Source: an uncultured Luteimonas sp. (GTDB lineage Bacteria; Pseudomonadota; Gammaproteobacteria; Xanthomonadales; Xanthomonadaceae). From it: a stretch of 64,000 nt of DNA. The stretch covers positions 1-64,000 of the forward strand of contig CALLKI010000019.1 in assembly GCA_938008415.1 (NCBI GenBank). Direction: 5' to 3'. Positions 1 through 7,605 of the stretch are shown here, in pieces. Under the pieces are notes generated by a model. The model did not search any database and was not told the origin of the DNA. It worked only from the letters and a program-made list of their open reading frames with translations. Position 1 is the stretch's first letter, and each line of letters starts with the position of its first letter. A program made the translations under genes and the position numbers.

Positions 1-435
1 TACGTGGCCCTGCACCACCCGTTCACCGCCCCGGCCGTGGACGACATCGAGCAGCTGCGCGCCGACCCGGCCTCGGCGGTGTCGCGCGGCTACGACATGG
101 TGCTCAACGGCAACGAGATCGGCGGCGGCTCGATCCGCATCCACCGTCCGGAGATGCAGAGTGCGGTGTTCGAGCTGCTGGGCATCGGCGCCGAGGAGGC
201 GGAGGCCAAGTTCGGCTTCCTGCTCGAGGCGCTGCGCTACGGCGCGCCGCCCCACGGCGGCATCGCCTTCGGCATCGACCGCATCGCCGCGCTGATGGCC
301 GGCACCGAGTCGATCCGCGACGTGATCCCGTTCCCCAAGACCACCTCGGCGCAGTGCCTGATGACCGGCGCGCCCTCGCCGATCCCGGACGAGCAGCTGG
401 CCGAGGTGCACGTGCAGGTGCGGGCGCAGGCGTGA
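1..435 (+). CDS. aspS: Aspartyl-tRNA synthetase, C-terminal part (cut by window edge)
   Basis: The reading frame is open from base 1 and ends at a TGA at 433-435, so only the last 144 residues of the enzyme are present. It charges tRNA-Asp with aspartate in the cytoplasm. The fragment carries the class II synthetase motif 3 region (GGIAFGIDRIAALMAG, roughly residues 80-97 of the fragment), whose Arg contacts ATP, followed by the DVIPFPK and end-of-catalytic-domain segment (MTGAPSPI) typical of bacterial AspRS. The stop is 9 bases before the next gene. Whether the enzyme is discriminating or also serves tRNA-Asn cannot be judged from this portion. Confidence 0.93.
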   Translation, partial: YVALHHPFTAPAVDDIEQLRADPASAVSRGYDMVLNGNEIGGGSIRIHRPEMQSAVFELLGIGAEEAEAKFGFLLEALRYGAPPHGGIAFGIDRIAALMAGTESIRDVIPFPKTTSAQCLMTGAPSPIPDEQLAEVHVQVRAQA

Positions 436-444
436 GGCCGGCGG

Positions 445-960
445 ATGCCGCTTGAAATCCGCCGCGCCGTCCCCGCCGACGCCGAAACCCTCTCGGCGCT
501 GTCCGCGCGCACCTTCACCGAGACCTTCGGGCACCTGTACCCGCCGGAGGACCTGGCGGACTACCTCGCCGGCGCCTATGCCGTGCAGCGCCAGCGGAGC
601 ATCCTGTCCGACCCGGTGCAGGCGGTCTGGCTGCTGGAACGCGACGGCGAGGCCGTGGGTTACTGCGCGGCGGGGCCATGCGGGCTGCCGCACCCGGACG
701 TGTGCGAGGGCGACGGCGAGCTCAAGCGGCTGTACCTGGTGCGTGGCCTGCAGGGCGGAGGCCACGGCACGCGGCTGATGCAGGCCGCGATGGACTGGCT
801 CCTGCGCGACGGGCCGCGCACCCTCTGGGTGGGCGTGTGGTCCGAGAACTTCGGCGCCCAGCGGTTCTACGCGCGCTGGGGCTTCGAACGGGTGGGCGAA
901 TACCTGTTCCCGGTGGGCCGGCAGCGCGACCTGGAGTTCATCCTCCGCCGCCCCGCCTGA
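445..960 (+). CDS. GNAT-family N-acetyltransferase
   Basis: A 171-residue single-domain GNAT protein that should transfer an acetyl group from acetyl-CoA to an unknown amine. The acetyl-CoA pyrophosphate-binding motif A is visible around residues 95-110 (LYLVRGLQGGGHGTRLM, a Q/R-x-x-G-x-G/A type loop). The C-terminal FYARWGFERVGEY segment is the usual GNAT beta-6/alpha-4 signature. The ATG at 445 lies 9 bases after the aspS stop, so co-transcription with aspS is likely. A large inverted repeat follows at 962-1018. The substrate cannot be predicted; closest in type to RimI/PhnO-like small acetyltransferases. Confidence 0.88.
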   Translation: MPLEIRRAVPADAETLSALSARTFTETFGHLYPPEDLADYLAGAYAVQRQRSILSDPVQAVWLLERDGEAVGYCAAGPCGLPHPDVCEGDGELKRLYLVRGLQGGGHGTRLMQAAMDWLLRDGPRTLWVGVWSENFGAQRFYARWGFERVGEYLFPVGRQRDLEFILRRPA

Positions 961-961
961 C

Positions 962-1018
962 GCGGGGGCGCCTGGCACGTGACGACGGCCGCGCACCGCG
1001 CGGCCGTCGTGCCCCCGC
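962..1018. terminator. Large GC-rich hairpin between convergent genes
   Basis: Bases 982-994 pair perfectly with 998-1010 (13 bp, 3-base loop). An outer 8-bp arm (962-969, GCGGGGGC) pairs with 1011-1018 (GCCCCCGC). It lies between the convergent acetyltransferase and hydrolase genes, where a bidirectional terminator is expected. There is no clear T run, so intrinsic termination is an inference from position and stability. Confidence 0.55.
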
Positions 1019-1027
1019 GGGAACGGG

Positions 1028-1951
1028 TCACTCGCGCAGGAAATCCAGCAGGTCCCGGTTGAGCCGGTCCTTGTGGGTGTCGGTGATTCCGTGCGGGCCG
1101 CCGGCGTACTCGATCAGCTTCGCGCCACGCACCAGCCTGGCGGTGAGGCGGCCGGAGATTTCGATCGGCACGATCTGGTCGTCGTCGCCGTGGATCACCA
1201 GGGTCGGCACGTCGATCTTCGCCAGGTCGGGGCGCAGGTCGGTGGCCGAGAACGCGGCGATCGAGTCGTACGTGTTCTTGTGGCCGCCCTGCATGCCCTG
1301 CGCCCACCAGCTGTCGATCAGGCCCTGCGAGGGCTGCGCGCCCGGGCGGTTGAAGCCGTAGAACGGGCCGGACGGGATGTCGCGGTACAGCTGGGCGCGA
1401 TTGGCCAGCTGGCCGGCGCGGATCCGGTCGAACACCTCGATGGGCAGGCCATCCGGGTTGTCATCGGTCCTGAGCATGAACGGGGTGACCGCCGACACCA
1501 GCACCACCTTCTTCACGCGGGAAGTGCCATGCCGGCCGATGTAGCGCGTGACCTCGCCGCCGCCGGTGGAAAAGCCGACCAGGGTGACGTCGCGCAGGTC
1601 GAGCGCCTCGATCACCGCCGCGAGGTCGTCGGCGTAATGGTCCATGTCGTTGCCGTCCCAGGGCTGGCTCGAACGGCCGTGGCCGCGACGGTCGTGCGCG
1701 ACGACGCGGTAGCCGTGGTCGGCCAGGAACAGCATCTGCGACTCCCAGCTGTCCGAGCTCAGTGGCCAGCCGTGGCTGAAGGTGACGACCGGGCCGTCCT
1801 TCGGGCCCCAGTCCTTGAAGTACAGGCTCACGCCGTCCGCGGTGACGACGTGATCGCCCTCGACGCGCGCGGCGGCGGGGGCGTCCTGCGGGGTGCCGGC
1901 AGCGGCCAGGGCCAGGGCGCCGGCGGCGATGGTGCGGGTCACGATGTTCAT
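1028..1951 (-). CDS. Exported alpha/beta hydrolase, non-haem chloroperoxidase-like
   Basis: 307 residues from the ATG at 1951, which has a good ribosome site (GAGAGGAG) just upstream. A longer frame to 2068 would run through the divergent regulator's promoter and is rejected. The N-terminus (MNIVTRTIAAGALALAAAG) reads as a Sec signal peptide, so a periplasmic location is likely. The fold signature is clear: oxyanion HGWPLSSDSW, nucleophile elbow GFSTGG with Ser128, an acid near HGDDDQIVP, and a catalytic His in GGPHGITDTH. This matches the cofactor-free haloperoxidase/esterase family, whose true substrates are usually esters. It is divergent from an AraC-type regulator that probably controls it. 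The substrate is unknown. Confidence 0.88.
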   Translation of the reverse strand: MNIVTRTIAAGALALAAAGTPQDAPAAARVEGDHVVTADGVSLYFKDWGPKDGPVVTFSHGWPLSSDSWESQMLFLADHGYRVVAHDRRGHGRSSQPWDGNDMDHYADDLAAVIEALDLRDVTLVGFSTGGGEVTRYIGRHGTSRVKKVVLVSAVTPFMLRTDDNPDGLPIEVFDRIRAGQLANRAQLYRDIPSGPFYGFNRPGAQPSQGLIDSWWAQGMQGGHKNTYDSIAAFSATDLRPDLAKIDVPTLVIHGDDDQIVPIEISGRLTARLVRGAKLIEYAGGPHGITDTHKDRLNRDLLDFLRE

Positions 1952-2067
1952 GGCGTGTCTCCTCTCGGTTGGATGGCTGGGCGGTGCCGCCCGGTGGGGC
2001 CACTGTGCGATCCGAGGGGGAACCGGTGGTGATATAAAGTCCGGGATACTTGATCCAGGGTATTGCA
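1952..2067. promoter_or_regulatory. Divergent control region, hydrolase / AraC regulator
   Basis: This 116-base gap separates two divergent starts. It is locally AT-richer near the regulator (TGATATAAAGTCC at about 2029-2041) and contains ATAC-N10-GTAT arms at about 2046-2063 with GATCC in between, a possible operator. TATAAA could be a -10 element for the AraC gene. Function is inferred from position; no -35 is convincing. Confidence 0.4.
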
Positions 2068-2892
2068 ATGGCGGACCGGCTCGCGGCGCTGATGGCGCAT
2101 TTCCCGGTGAGCGCGCAGGTCTTCAACGCCGGCCCGCTGTGCGGCATCAACACGCTCGAAAGCGACGGCCGGCACGGCCAGCTGCACCTGGTCCGCAGCG
2201 GCACGGTCGAGGTGCGCTACCGCAACGGGTCGCTGCTGGTCGAGCGTCCCAGCCTGCTGCTGTTTCCGCGGCCGCTCAGCCACCGTTTCCATACCGATCC
2301 CGATGCCGGCGCCGACATGGTCTGCGCGCACCTGTCGTTCGAGGGCGGCGCGGGAAATCCCGTCGCCGCGGCGCTGCCGGAAGTGGTCTGCCTGCCGGTG
2401 GACGAAGTGCCGGGCGCGGCGCCGGTGCTGGCGCTGCTGTTCGAGGAGGCGTTCGGACGGCGTTGCGGTCGCGTCGCCGTGGTCGAACGCCTGTTCGAGG
2501 TGGTGATGGTCCAGATCCTGCGCCAGCTGATGGAAAGCGGGCAGGTGCAGGGCGGGTTGCTCTCGGGGTTGTCGCACCCGCGCCTGCGCCATGCGCTGGT
2601 GGCGATGCACGAGGATCCGGCCCGGGAATGGACGCTCGACGGGCTGGCGCAGGCCGCGGGCATGTCGCGCAGCGTGTTCGCCACCGTGTTCCGCGAGACG
2701 GTGGGCTCCACGCCCGGCCAGTACCTGCAGGCCTGGCGCATCGCCCTGGCGCAGCAGGCCTTGCGCCGCGGGCGGCCGCTCAAGGCGATCGCGGTGGACG
2801 TCGGCTACGGCAGCGAGGCGGCGCTGTCGCGGGCGTTCAAGGCCCGGACCGGCCTGTCGCCGCGCGCGTGGAAGCAGGCGCCGGCGGCATGA
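2068..2892 (+). CDS. AraC-family regulator with N-terminal cupin sensor
   Basis: 274 residues from the ATG at 2068; an in-frame TTG at 2050 would add six residues and has no better ribosome site. The N-terminal half (about 1-170) looks like the AraC-binding/cupin_6 type, with the RSGTVEVRY strand and the PSLLLFPRPLSHRF segment. Residues about 190-272 form the two helix-turn-helix AraC DNA-binding domain (TLDGLAQAAGMSRSVFATVF and IAVDVGYGSEAALSRAFK). It is divergent from the exported hydrolase and overlaps a second hydrolase gene by 4 bases (ATGA), so it probably regulates both. The inducer is unknown. Confidence 0.9.
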   Translation: MADRLAALMAHFPVSAQVFNAGPLCGINTLESDGRHGQLHLVRSGTVEVRYRNGSLLVERPSLLLFPRPLSHRFHTDPDAGADMVCAHLSFEGGAGNPVAAALPEVVCLPVDEVPGAAPVLALLFEEAFGRRCGRVAVVERLFEVVMVQILRQLMESGQVQGGLLSGLSHPRLRHALVAMHEDPAREWTLDGLAQAAGMSRSVFATVFRETVGSTPGQYLQAWRIALAQQALRRGRPLKAIAVDVGYGSEAALSRAFKARTGLSPRAWKQAPAA

Positions 2893-3560
2893 GCGTGGCC
2901 GCGGTACGGACCAGGCGGGTGATCCTGTTGCATGGAATCTGGATGGTCGGCGCGACCATGCGCTGGCTGGCCCGGCGGCTGCGGCAGGAGGGCTTCGAGC
3001 CGGAGATCTTCGGCTACCACAGCGTCACCGGCGGGCCGGACCAGGCCCTGCCCGAACTCGCCCGCTGGCTGCAGCGCGGGGAGCCGGCGCATCTGGTGGG
3101 CCACAGTCTGGGCGGCCTGGTGGCGGTGCGGGCGCTGTCCGGGCCCGGGGCCGGTGAGCGGATCGGCCGGGTGCTGTGCCTCGGCACGCCGCTGTGCGGC
3201 AGCGGCGCTGCGCGGGTGCTCGGGCGCAATCGCCTGGCCGCGCTGTACATGGGGCGCAGCGCCGGGATCCTGCAGGCCGGCTGCATGACGTGGCCGCCGA
3301 CGCACGAGGTCGGGATGATCGCCGGCCGCGTGCCGCTCGGGTTCGGCGCGCTGCTGGCGCGGTTCGGGGGCGAGCACGACGGCACGGTGGCGGTGGACGA
3401 GACGCGCGCGCCGGGGCTTGCGGCGCACGTGGTGGTGGATGCCAGCCATACCGGCCTGCTGTGGTCGCCGGAAGCGGCGCGGCAGGCGGTGCTCTTCCTG
3501 CGCGAGGGGCGTTTCGACGCCGGGCCCGGCGGGGAGGGCGGGCCGGGGGCGCCGGTATAA
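2889..3560 (+). CDS. Alpha/beta hydrolase (lipase/esterase-like)
   Basis: 223 residues, starting at an ATG that overlaps the AraC stop (ATGA), so translationally coupled to the regulator. No signal peptide; probably cytoplasmic. The oxyanion-hole strand VILLHGIWMVG is near residue 12, the nucleophile elbow GHSLGG has Ser73, and a DASHTG segment near the C-terminus supplies the catalytic His. The overall pattern resembles short triacylglycerol-lipase/PGAP1-like esterases rather than the haloperoxidase-like enzyme upstream. The substrate is unknown. The stop codon TAA is contained in a TATAAT hexamer that may serve yebC. Confidence 0.82.
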   Translation: MSVAAVRTRRVILLHGIWMVGATMRWLARRLRQEGFEPEIFGYHSVTGGPDQALPELARWLQRGEPAHLVGHSLGGLVAVRALSGPGAGERIGRVLCLGTPLCGSGAARVLGRNRLAALYMGRSAGILQAGCMTWPPTHEVGMIAGRVPLGFGALLARFGGEHDGTVAVDETRAPGLAAHVVVDASHTGLLWSPEAARQAVLFLREGRFDAGPGGEGGPGAPV

Positions 3561-3561
3561 T
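3556..3561 (+). promoter_or_regulatory. -10 element (TATAAT) before yebC
   Basis: A perfect TATAAT overlaps the stop codon of the preceding hydrolase and lies 42 bases before the yebC ATG. No recognisable -35 sits 17 bases upstream (the sequence there is G-rich), so the assignment rests on the hexamer and the gene boundary. Confidence 0.5.
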
Positions 3562-3603
3562 TCCCCGCGTCGTTTCCACAGTTTCCAGCAGGACAGGCAA
3601 CCG

Positions 3604-4344
3604 ATGGCCGGTCATTCCAAGTGGGCCAACATCCAGCACCGCAAGAACGCGCAGGACGCGAAGCGGGGCAAGATCTTCACCAAGCTGATCCGCGAGATCT
3701 CCGTGGCCGCGCGCATGGGCGGCGGCGACCCCGCCGGCAACCCGCGGCTGCGCACGGCCATCGACAAGGCGCTGGACGCCAACATGTCCAAGGACGTGAT
3801 CGAGCGCGCGATCAAGAAGGCGACCGGCGAGCTGGAGGGCGTGAGCTACGAAGAGGTCCGCTACGAGGGCTATGCCCCCGGCGGCGTGGCGGTGATCGTG
3901 GATTGCCTGACCGACAACCGGGTACGTACCGTGGCCGACGTGCGCCACGCCTTCAGCAAGTTCGGCGGCAACCTCGGCACCGATGGCTCGGTGTCCTTCA
4001 TGTTCCGCAAGCTCGGCGTGCTCAGCTTCGCGCCGGGCGCGGACGAGGAGAAGATCACCGAGGTGGCGATCGAGTCCGGCGCCGACGACGTGGTGGTCTA
4101 CCCCGAGGACGGCTCGATCGACGTGCTGACCTCGCCCGACACGTTCGCCGCGGTCCGCGACGCGATGCGCGCGGCGGGCCTCGAGCCGGCCCAGGCCGAG
4201 GTCACCTACCGCGCCGACAACGACGTGTCCGTGACCGGGGAGACCGCGAAGCAGGTGGCCAGGCTGCTCGACTGGCTCGAGGACCTGGACGACGTGCAGA
4301 ACGTGTACTCCAACGCCGACCTCGGCGAGGACGCCTACTCGTGA
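3604..4344 (+). CDS. yebC: YebC/PmpR-family protein (TACO1 homologue)
   Basis: 246 residues beginning MAGHSKWANIQHRK, the invariant family N-terminus, which fixes the start at 3604. The protein has the usual three-domain architecture and length. YebC/PmpR proteins were described as transcriptional regulators, and recent work on the family also links them to relief of ribosome stalling, so the precise role here is open. It sits directly upstream of ruvC as in many gammaproteobacteria, with a 94-base gap. A TATAAT hexamer upstream suggests an independent promoter. Confidence 0.96.
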   Translation: MAGHSKWANIQHRKNAQDAKRGKIFTKLIREISVAARMGGGDPAGNPRLRTAIDKALDANMSKDVIERAIKKATGELEGVSYEEVRYEGYAPGGVAVIVDCLTDNRVRTVADVRHAFSKFGGNLGTDGSVSFMFRKLGVLSFAPGADEEKITEVAIESGADDVVVYPEDGSIDVLTSPDTFAAVRDAMRAAGLEPAQAEVTYRADNDVSVTGETAKQVARLLDWLEDLDDVQNVYSNADLGEDAYS

Positions 4345-4438
4345 ACGCCCTGGCCGGGGACGGGCTGGCGGTGGCGCGGATGCGGATCCGGGTCCGTCGC
4401 GCCGGGATCGCCGGCACTGTCCCCGGTGGTGCCTGCCC

Positions 4439-4963
4439 ATGACCCGCATCCTCGGCATCGATCCCGGCTCGCAGCGCACCGGCGTCGGCATCATCGACGT
4501 CGACGACGCGGGCAGGACGGTGCACGTGTTCCACGCGCCGCTGGTGCTGCTGGGCGAGGGTGGCTTCGCGCAGCGGCTGCGGCGGCTGCTGGTCGGCCTG
4601 GACGAGGTGATCGACACCTGGCGGCCGGACGAGGTCGCGATCGAGCAGGTGTTCGTGTCGCGCAACCCGGACTCGGCGCTGAAGCTGGGCCAGGCCCGCG
4701 GTGCCGCGCTCGGCGCGGTGGTGCTGCGCGACCTGCCGGTACACGAGTACGCGGCGCGCGAGATCAAGCTGGCGCTGGTCGGGCGCGGCGGGGCGGACAA
4801 GGCCCAGGTCCAGCACATGGTCGGGGTCATGCTCAACCTGAAGGAGCGCCTGCAGGCCGACGCCGCCGACGCGCTCGCGGTGGCCATCACCCACGCGCAC
4901 GTGCGCGCCACCGCGCGGCGGCTCGGGGTGAGCGCGCGGCAGGCCTGGAGCAGGAAGGGATGA
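4439..4963 (+). CDS. ruvC: Holliday junction resolvase RuvC
   Basis: 174 residues, the normal length. RuvC is the RNase H-fold endonuclease that cuts Holliday junctions symmetrically after RuvAB branch migration. The first catalytic Asp lies in ILGIDPGSQRTG (Asp8), a catalytic Glu in VAIEQVFVSRNP, and the final acidic pair in ADAADALAVAITHAH. The ATG at 4439 gives the standard MTRILGIDPG start. It is followed after 61 bases by ruvA. Confidence 0.97.
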   Translation: MTRILGIDPGSQRTGVGIIDVDDAGRTVHVFHAPLVLLGEGGFAQRLRRLLVGLDEVIDTWRPDEVAIEQVFVSRNPDSALKLGQARGAALGAVVLRDLPVHEYAAREIKLALVGRGGADKAQVQHMVGVMLNLKERLQADAADALAVAITHAHVRATARRLGVSARQAWSRKG

Positions 4964-5024
4964 GGACGATGGCCGTGGCGGCGCGGCGCGCGCCCGCGTT
5001 ACGGAACGACGGGAGGACAGGGGC

Positions 5025-5612
5025 ATGATCGGTCGCCTGAAGGGCATCCTGGTGCACAAGCAGCCGCCGTGGCTGGTGGTCGACGTGCATGGCGTCGGCT
5101 ACGAGCTGGAGGCGCCGATGAGCACCTTCTACGACCTGCCCGACACCGGGCGCGAGGTCGTGCTGTTCACGCACTATGCGCAGAAGGAGGACAGCGTCGC
5201 GCTGTACGGCTTCCTGACCGAGGCCGAGCGCCGCCTGTTCCGCGACCTGCAGAAGGTCAGCGGCATCGGCGCGAAGATCGCGCTGGCGGTGCTGTCGGGC
5301 GCTTCGGTCGGCCAGTTCGCGCAGCTGGTGCAGGCCGGTGACGTCGCCGCGCTGACCCGGATCCCGGGCATCGGCCGCAAGACCGCCGAGCGGATCGTGG
5401 TCGAGTTGCGCGACCGCGCCGCGGACCTGGCCGGCGGCGGTCCCGCGGCGCTGCCCCAGGGACCGGCCGACGCGCTGTCGGAGGCGGTGGTGGCCCTGCA
5501 GCAGCTCGGCTACAAGCCGGCAGAGGCGCAGAAGATGGCCAAGGCCGCGGCCGTGGAGGGCGACCGTCCCGAGGACATCATCCGCAAGGCGCTACAGTCC
5601 GCGCTGCGCTGA
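5025..5612 (+). CDS. ruvA: Holliday junction branch-migration protein RuvA
   Basis: 195 residues starting MIGRLKGIL. RuvA binds four-way junctions as a tetramer and recruits the RuvB motor. Visible parts are the N-terminal OB-fold domain (1 to about 62), two helix-hairpin-helix DNA-binding motifs (VSGIGAKIALAVL and IPGIGRKTAERIV, about residues 75-125), and the C-terminal domain III that contacts RuvB (about 150-195, ending PEDIIRKALQSAL). A GGGAGGACAGGGGC stretch before the ATG includes a ribosome site. kup separates it from ruvB. Confidence 0.97.
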   Translation: MIGRLKGILVHKQPPWLVVDVHGVGYELEAPMSTFYDLPDTGREVVLFTHYAQKEDSVALYGFLTEAERRLFRDLQKVSGIGAKIALAVLSGASVGQFAQLVQAGDVAALTRIPGIGRKTAERIVVELRDRAADLAGGGPAALPQGPADALSEAVVALQQLGYKPAEAQKMAKAAAVEGDRPEDIIRKALQSALR

Positions 5613-5640
5613 CCGCGCGGGCGCAGGGAGCTTCGGAGTC

Positions 5641-7563
5641 ATGTCGCAGGCATCCGGCACGCAGGGACAGGCCCACCGCGGCCAGGCGCATGGCCATGCG
5701 ACCGGGCTGGGCGGCCTGGTCGTGGCCGCGGTCGGCGTGGTCTTCGGCGACATCGGCACCAGCCCGCTGTACACCATCCGCCAGGCGTTCTCGCCGCACT
5801 ACGGGCTGGTCGCCAACCACGACACCGTGCTCGGCGTGCTGTCGATGATCTTCTGGGCGCTGACGCTGGTGGTCACGGTCAAGTACGTGACCATCATCAT
5901 GCGCGCCGACAACGAGGGCGAGGGCGGCATCATGGCGCTGATGGCGCTGGCGCAGCGCTGCCTGCCGAAGGACTCGCGGCTGGGCTACCTGGTCGGCGTC
6001 CTGGGCATCTTCGGCGCCTCGCTGTTCTTCGGAGACGGCGTGCTCACGCCAGCGATCACCGTGCTGTCGGCGGTGGAGGGCCTGGAGGTGGTGTCGCCGC
6101 GGCTGCACCCGTGGGTGGTGCCGATCGCGCTGCTGGTGCTGGTGGCGCTGTTCTACTCCCAGCGCCACGGCACCGAGAAGGTGGGGCGGGTGTTCGGCCC
6201 GGTGATGGTGGCGTGGTTCCTCGTGCTGGCCGCGCTCGGCGTGGCCAACATCCTGCACGAGCCCGAGGTGCTGCACGCGGTCAACCCCTGGTGGGCGGCG
6301 CGGTTCTTCGTCGACCACCCGTGGGGCGGGGTGTTCATCCTCGGCGCCGTGGTGCTGGCGGTGACCGGCGGCGAGGCGATCTACACCGACATGGGCCACT
6401 TCGGCGCGAAGCCGATCCGCGTCGCCTGGTACTTCTTCGTGCTGCCGGCGCTGATGCTCAACTACCTCGGCCAGGGTGCGCTGGTGCTCGAGGACCCGGC
6501 CGCGATCCGCAACCCCTTCTACGTCGGCGTGCCGGAGTGGGCGCACTGGCCGGTGATCGTGCTGGCGACCATGGCCGCGGTGATCGCCTGCCAGGCGGTC
6601 ATCACCGGCGGCTATTCCGTGGCCCGCCAGGCCATGCAGCTGGGCTACATGCCGCGCATGCGCATCAGGCACACCTCCAGCGACACCATCGGCCAGATCT
6701 ACATCCCCGGGATCAACTGGACGATGATGGTGATCGTGCTCGGCCTGGTGCTGTCGTTCGGCAGTTCCTCGGCGCTGGCCACGGCGTACGGCATCTCGGT
6801 CTCGGCGACGATGCTGATCGACACCCTGCTGCTGGCGATCGTGGCCTTCGCACTGTGGCCGAAATGGCGGCTGTGGGTGCTGCCGCTGTGCGCGGTGTTC
6901 CTGGTGGTGGACCTGGCGTTCCTGGTCGCCAACGGGGTCAAGGTGCTGCAGGGCGGCTGGTTCCCGGTGGTGCTCGGCAGCGTGCTGTTCGTGCTGCTGC
7001 GCACCTGGCGCCGCGGCCGCCAGACCCTGCACGAGGAGGTGCAGAAGCAGGGCATCCGCCTCGATGCCTTCATCCCCGGGCTGATGCTGGCGCCGCCCGT
7101 GCGCGTGCCGGGCACGGCGGTGTTCATGACCAGCGACAGGGACGTGGTGCCGCAGGCGCTGCTGCACAACCTCAAGCACAACAAGGTGCTGCACGAGCGC
7201 AACGTGTTCCTGACCGTCGAGACGCGCGACGTGCCCTACGTGCCGCGCTCGCAGCGGCTGAAGATCGAGCCGATCGGCGACGGGTTCTACCGGGTCACGG
7301 TGCGCTACGGCTTCATGGAGACGCCGGACGTGCCGCTGGCGCTGATGGGGGCCTGCGACGACGAAAGCGGCCTGACCTTCGACCCGATGGAGACCACCTA
7401 CTTCGTCAGCCGCCAGACCGTGGTCGCCAACCGGCACCGGGGCATGCCGGTCTGGCGCGACCGGCTGTTCGCGGTCATGCACCGCAATGCCGCGCCGGCG
7501 GACCAGTTCTTCCGCATCCCGGGCAACCGGCTGGTGGAGCTGGGCTCCCAGGTGGAGATCTGA
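5641..7563 (+). CDS. kup: Kup/TrkD-type potassium uptake transporter
   Basis: 640 residues. Kup is an inner-membrane proton-coupled K+ importer. The N-terminus shows the family block GVVFGDIGTSPLYTIRQAF at about residues 33-50. About twelve hydrophobic helices follow to about residue 440, including the FGDGVLTPAITVLSAVEG segment. A soluble C-terminal domain covers about 450-640. The ATG at 5641 is preceded by GCAGGGAGC. It lies 28 bases after ruvA and 42 before ruvB, so it splits the ruv genes. A TACAGT hexamer at 5593-5598 inside the end of ruvA could be its -10 element. Confidence 0.95.
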   Translation: MSQASGTQGQAHRGQAHGHATGLGGLVVAAVGVVFGDIGTSPLYTIRQAFSPHYGLVANHDTVLGVLSMIFWALTLVVTVKYVTIIMRADNEGEGGIMALMALAQRCLPKDSRLGYLVGVLGIFGASLFFGDGVLTPAITVLSAVEGLEVVSPRLHPWVVPIALLVLVALFYSQRHGTEKVGRVFGPVMVAWFLVLAALGVANILHEPEVLHAVNPWWAARFFVDHPWGGVFILGAVVLAVTGGEAIYTDMGHFGAKPIRVAWYFFVLPALMLNYLGQGALVLEDPAAIRNPFYVGVPEWAHWPVIVLATMAAVIACQAVITGGYSVARQAMQLGYMPRMRIRHTSSDTIGQIYIPGINWTMMVIVLGLVLSFGSSSALATAYGISVSATMLIDTLLLAIVAFALWPKWRLWVLPLCAVFLVVDLAFLVANGVKVLQGGWFPVVLGSVLFVLLRTWRRGRQTLHEEVQKQGIRLDAFIPGLMLAPPVRVPGTAVFMTSDRDVVPQALLHNLKHNKVLHERNVFLTVETRDVPYVPRSQRLKIEPIGDGFYRVTVRYGFMETPDVPLALMGACDDESGLTFDPMETTYFVSRQTVVANRHRGMPVWRDRLFAVMHRNAAPADQFFRIPGNRLVELGSQVEI

Positions 7564-7593
7564 GCCCGCGGTCGCATCCGCGCGGCAACCGGC

Positions 7594-7599
7594 GATAAT
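7594..7599 (+). promoter_or_regulatory. -10-like GATAAT, predicted leaderless start for ruvB
   Basis: GATAAT ends 6 bases before the ruvB ATG (7606), and there is no Shine-Dalgarno sequence between them. Transcription from this element would begin at or next to the ATG, giving a leaderless mRNA. The same layout recurs at queE, the 24883 gene, the 32203 helicase gene and bioA. Confidence 0.5.
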
Positions 7600-7605
7600 G
7601 GCGGC

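Noticed and set aside
4345..4438. Possible small gene or regulatory element between yebC and ruvC
   Set aside because: GC-rich spacer with no ribosome site, hairpin with T run or promoter hexamer that stood out.
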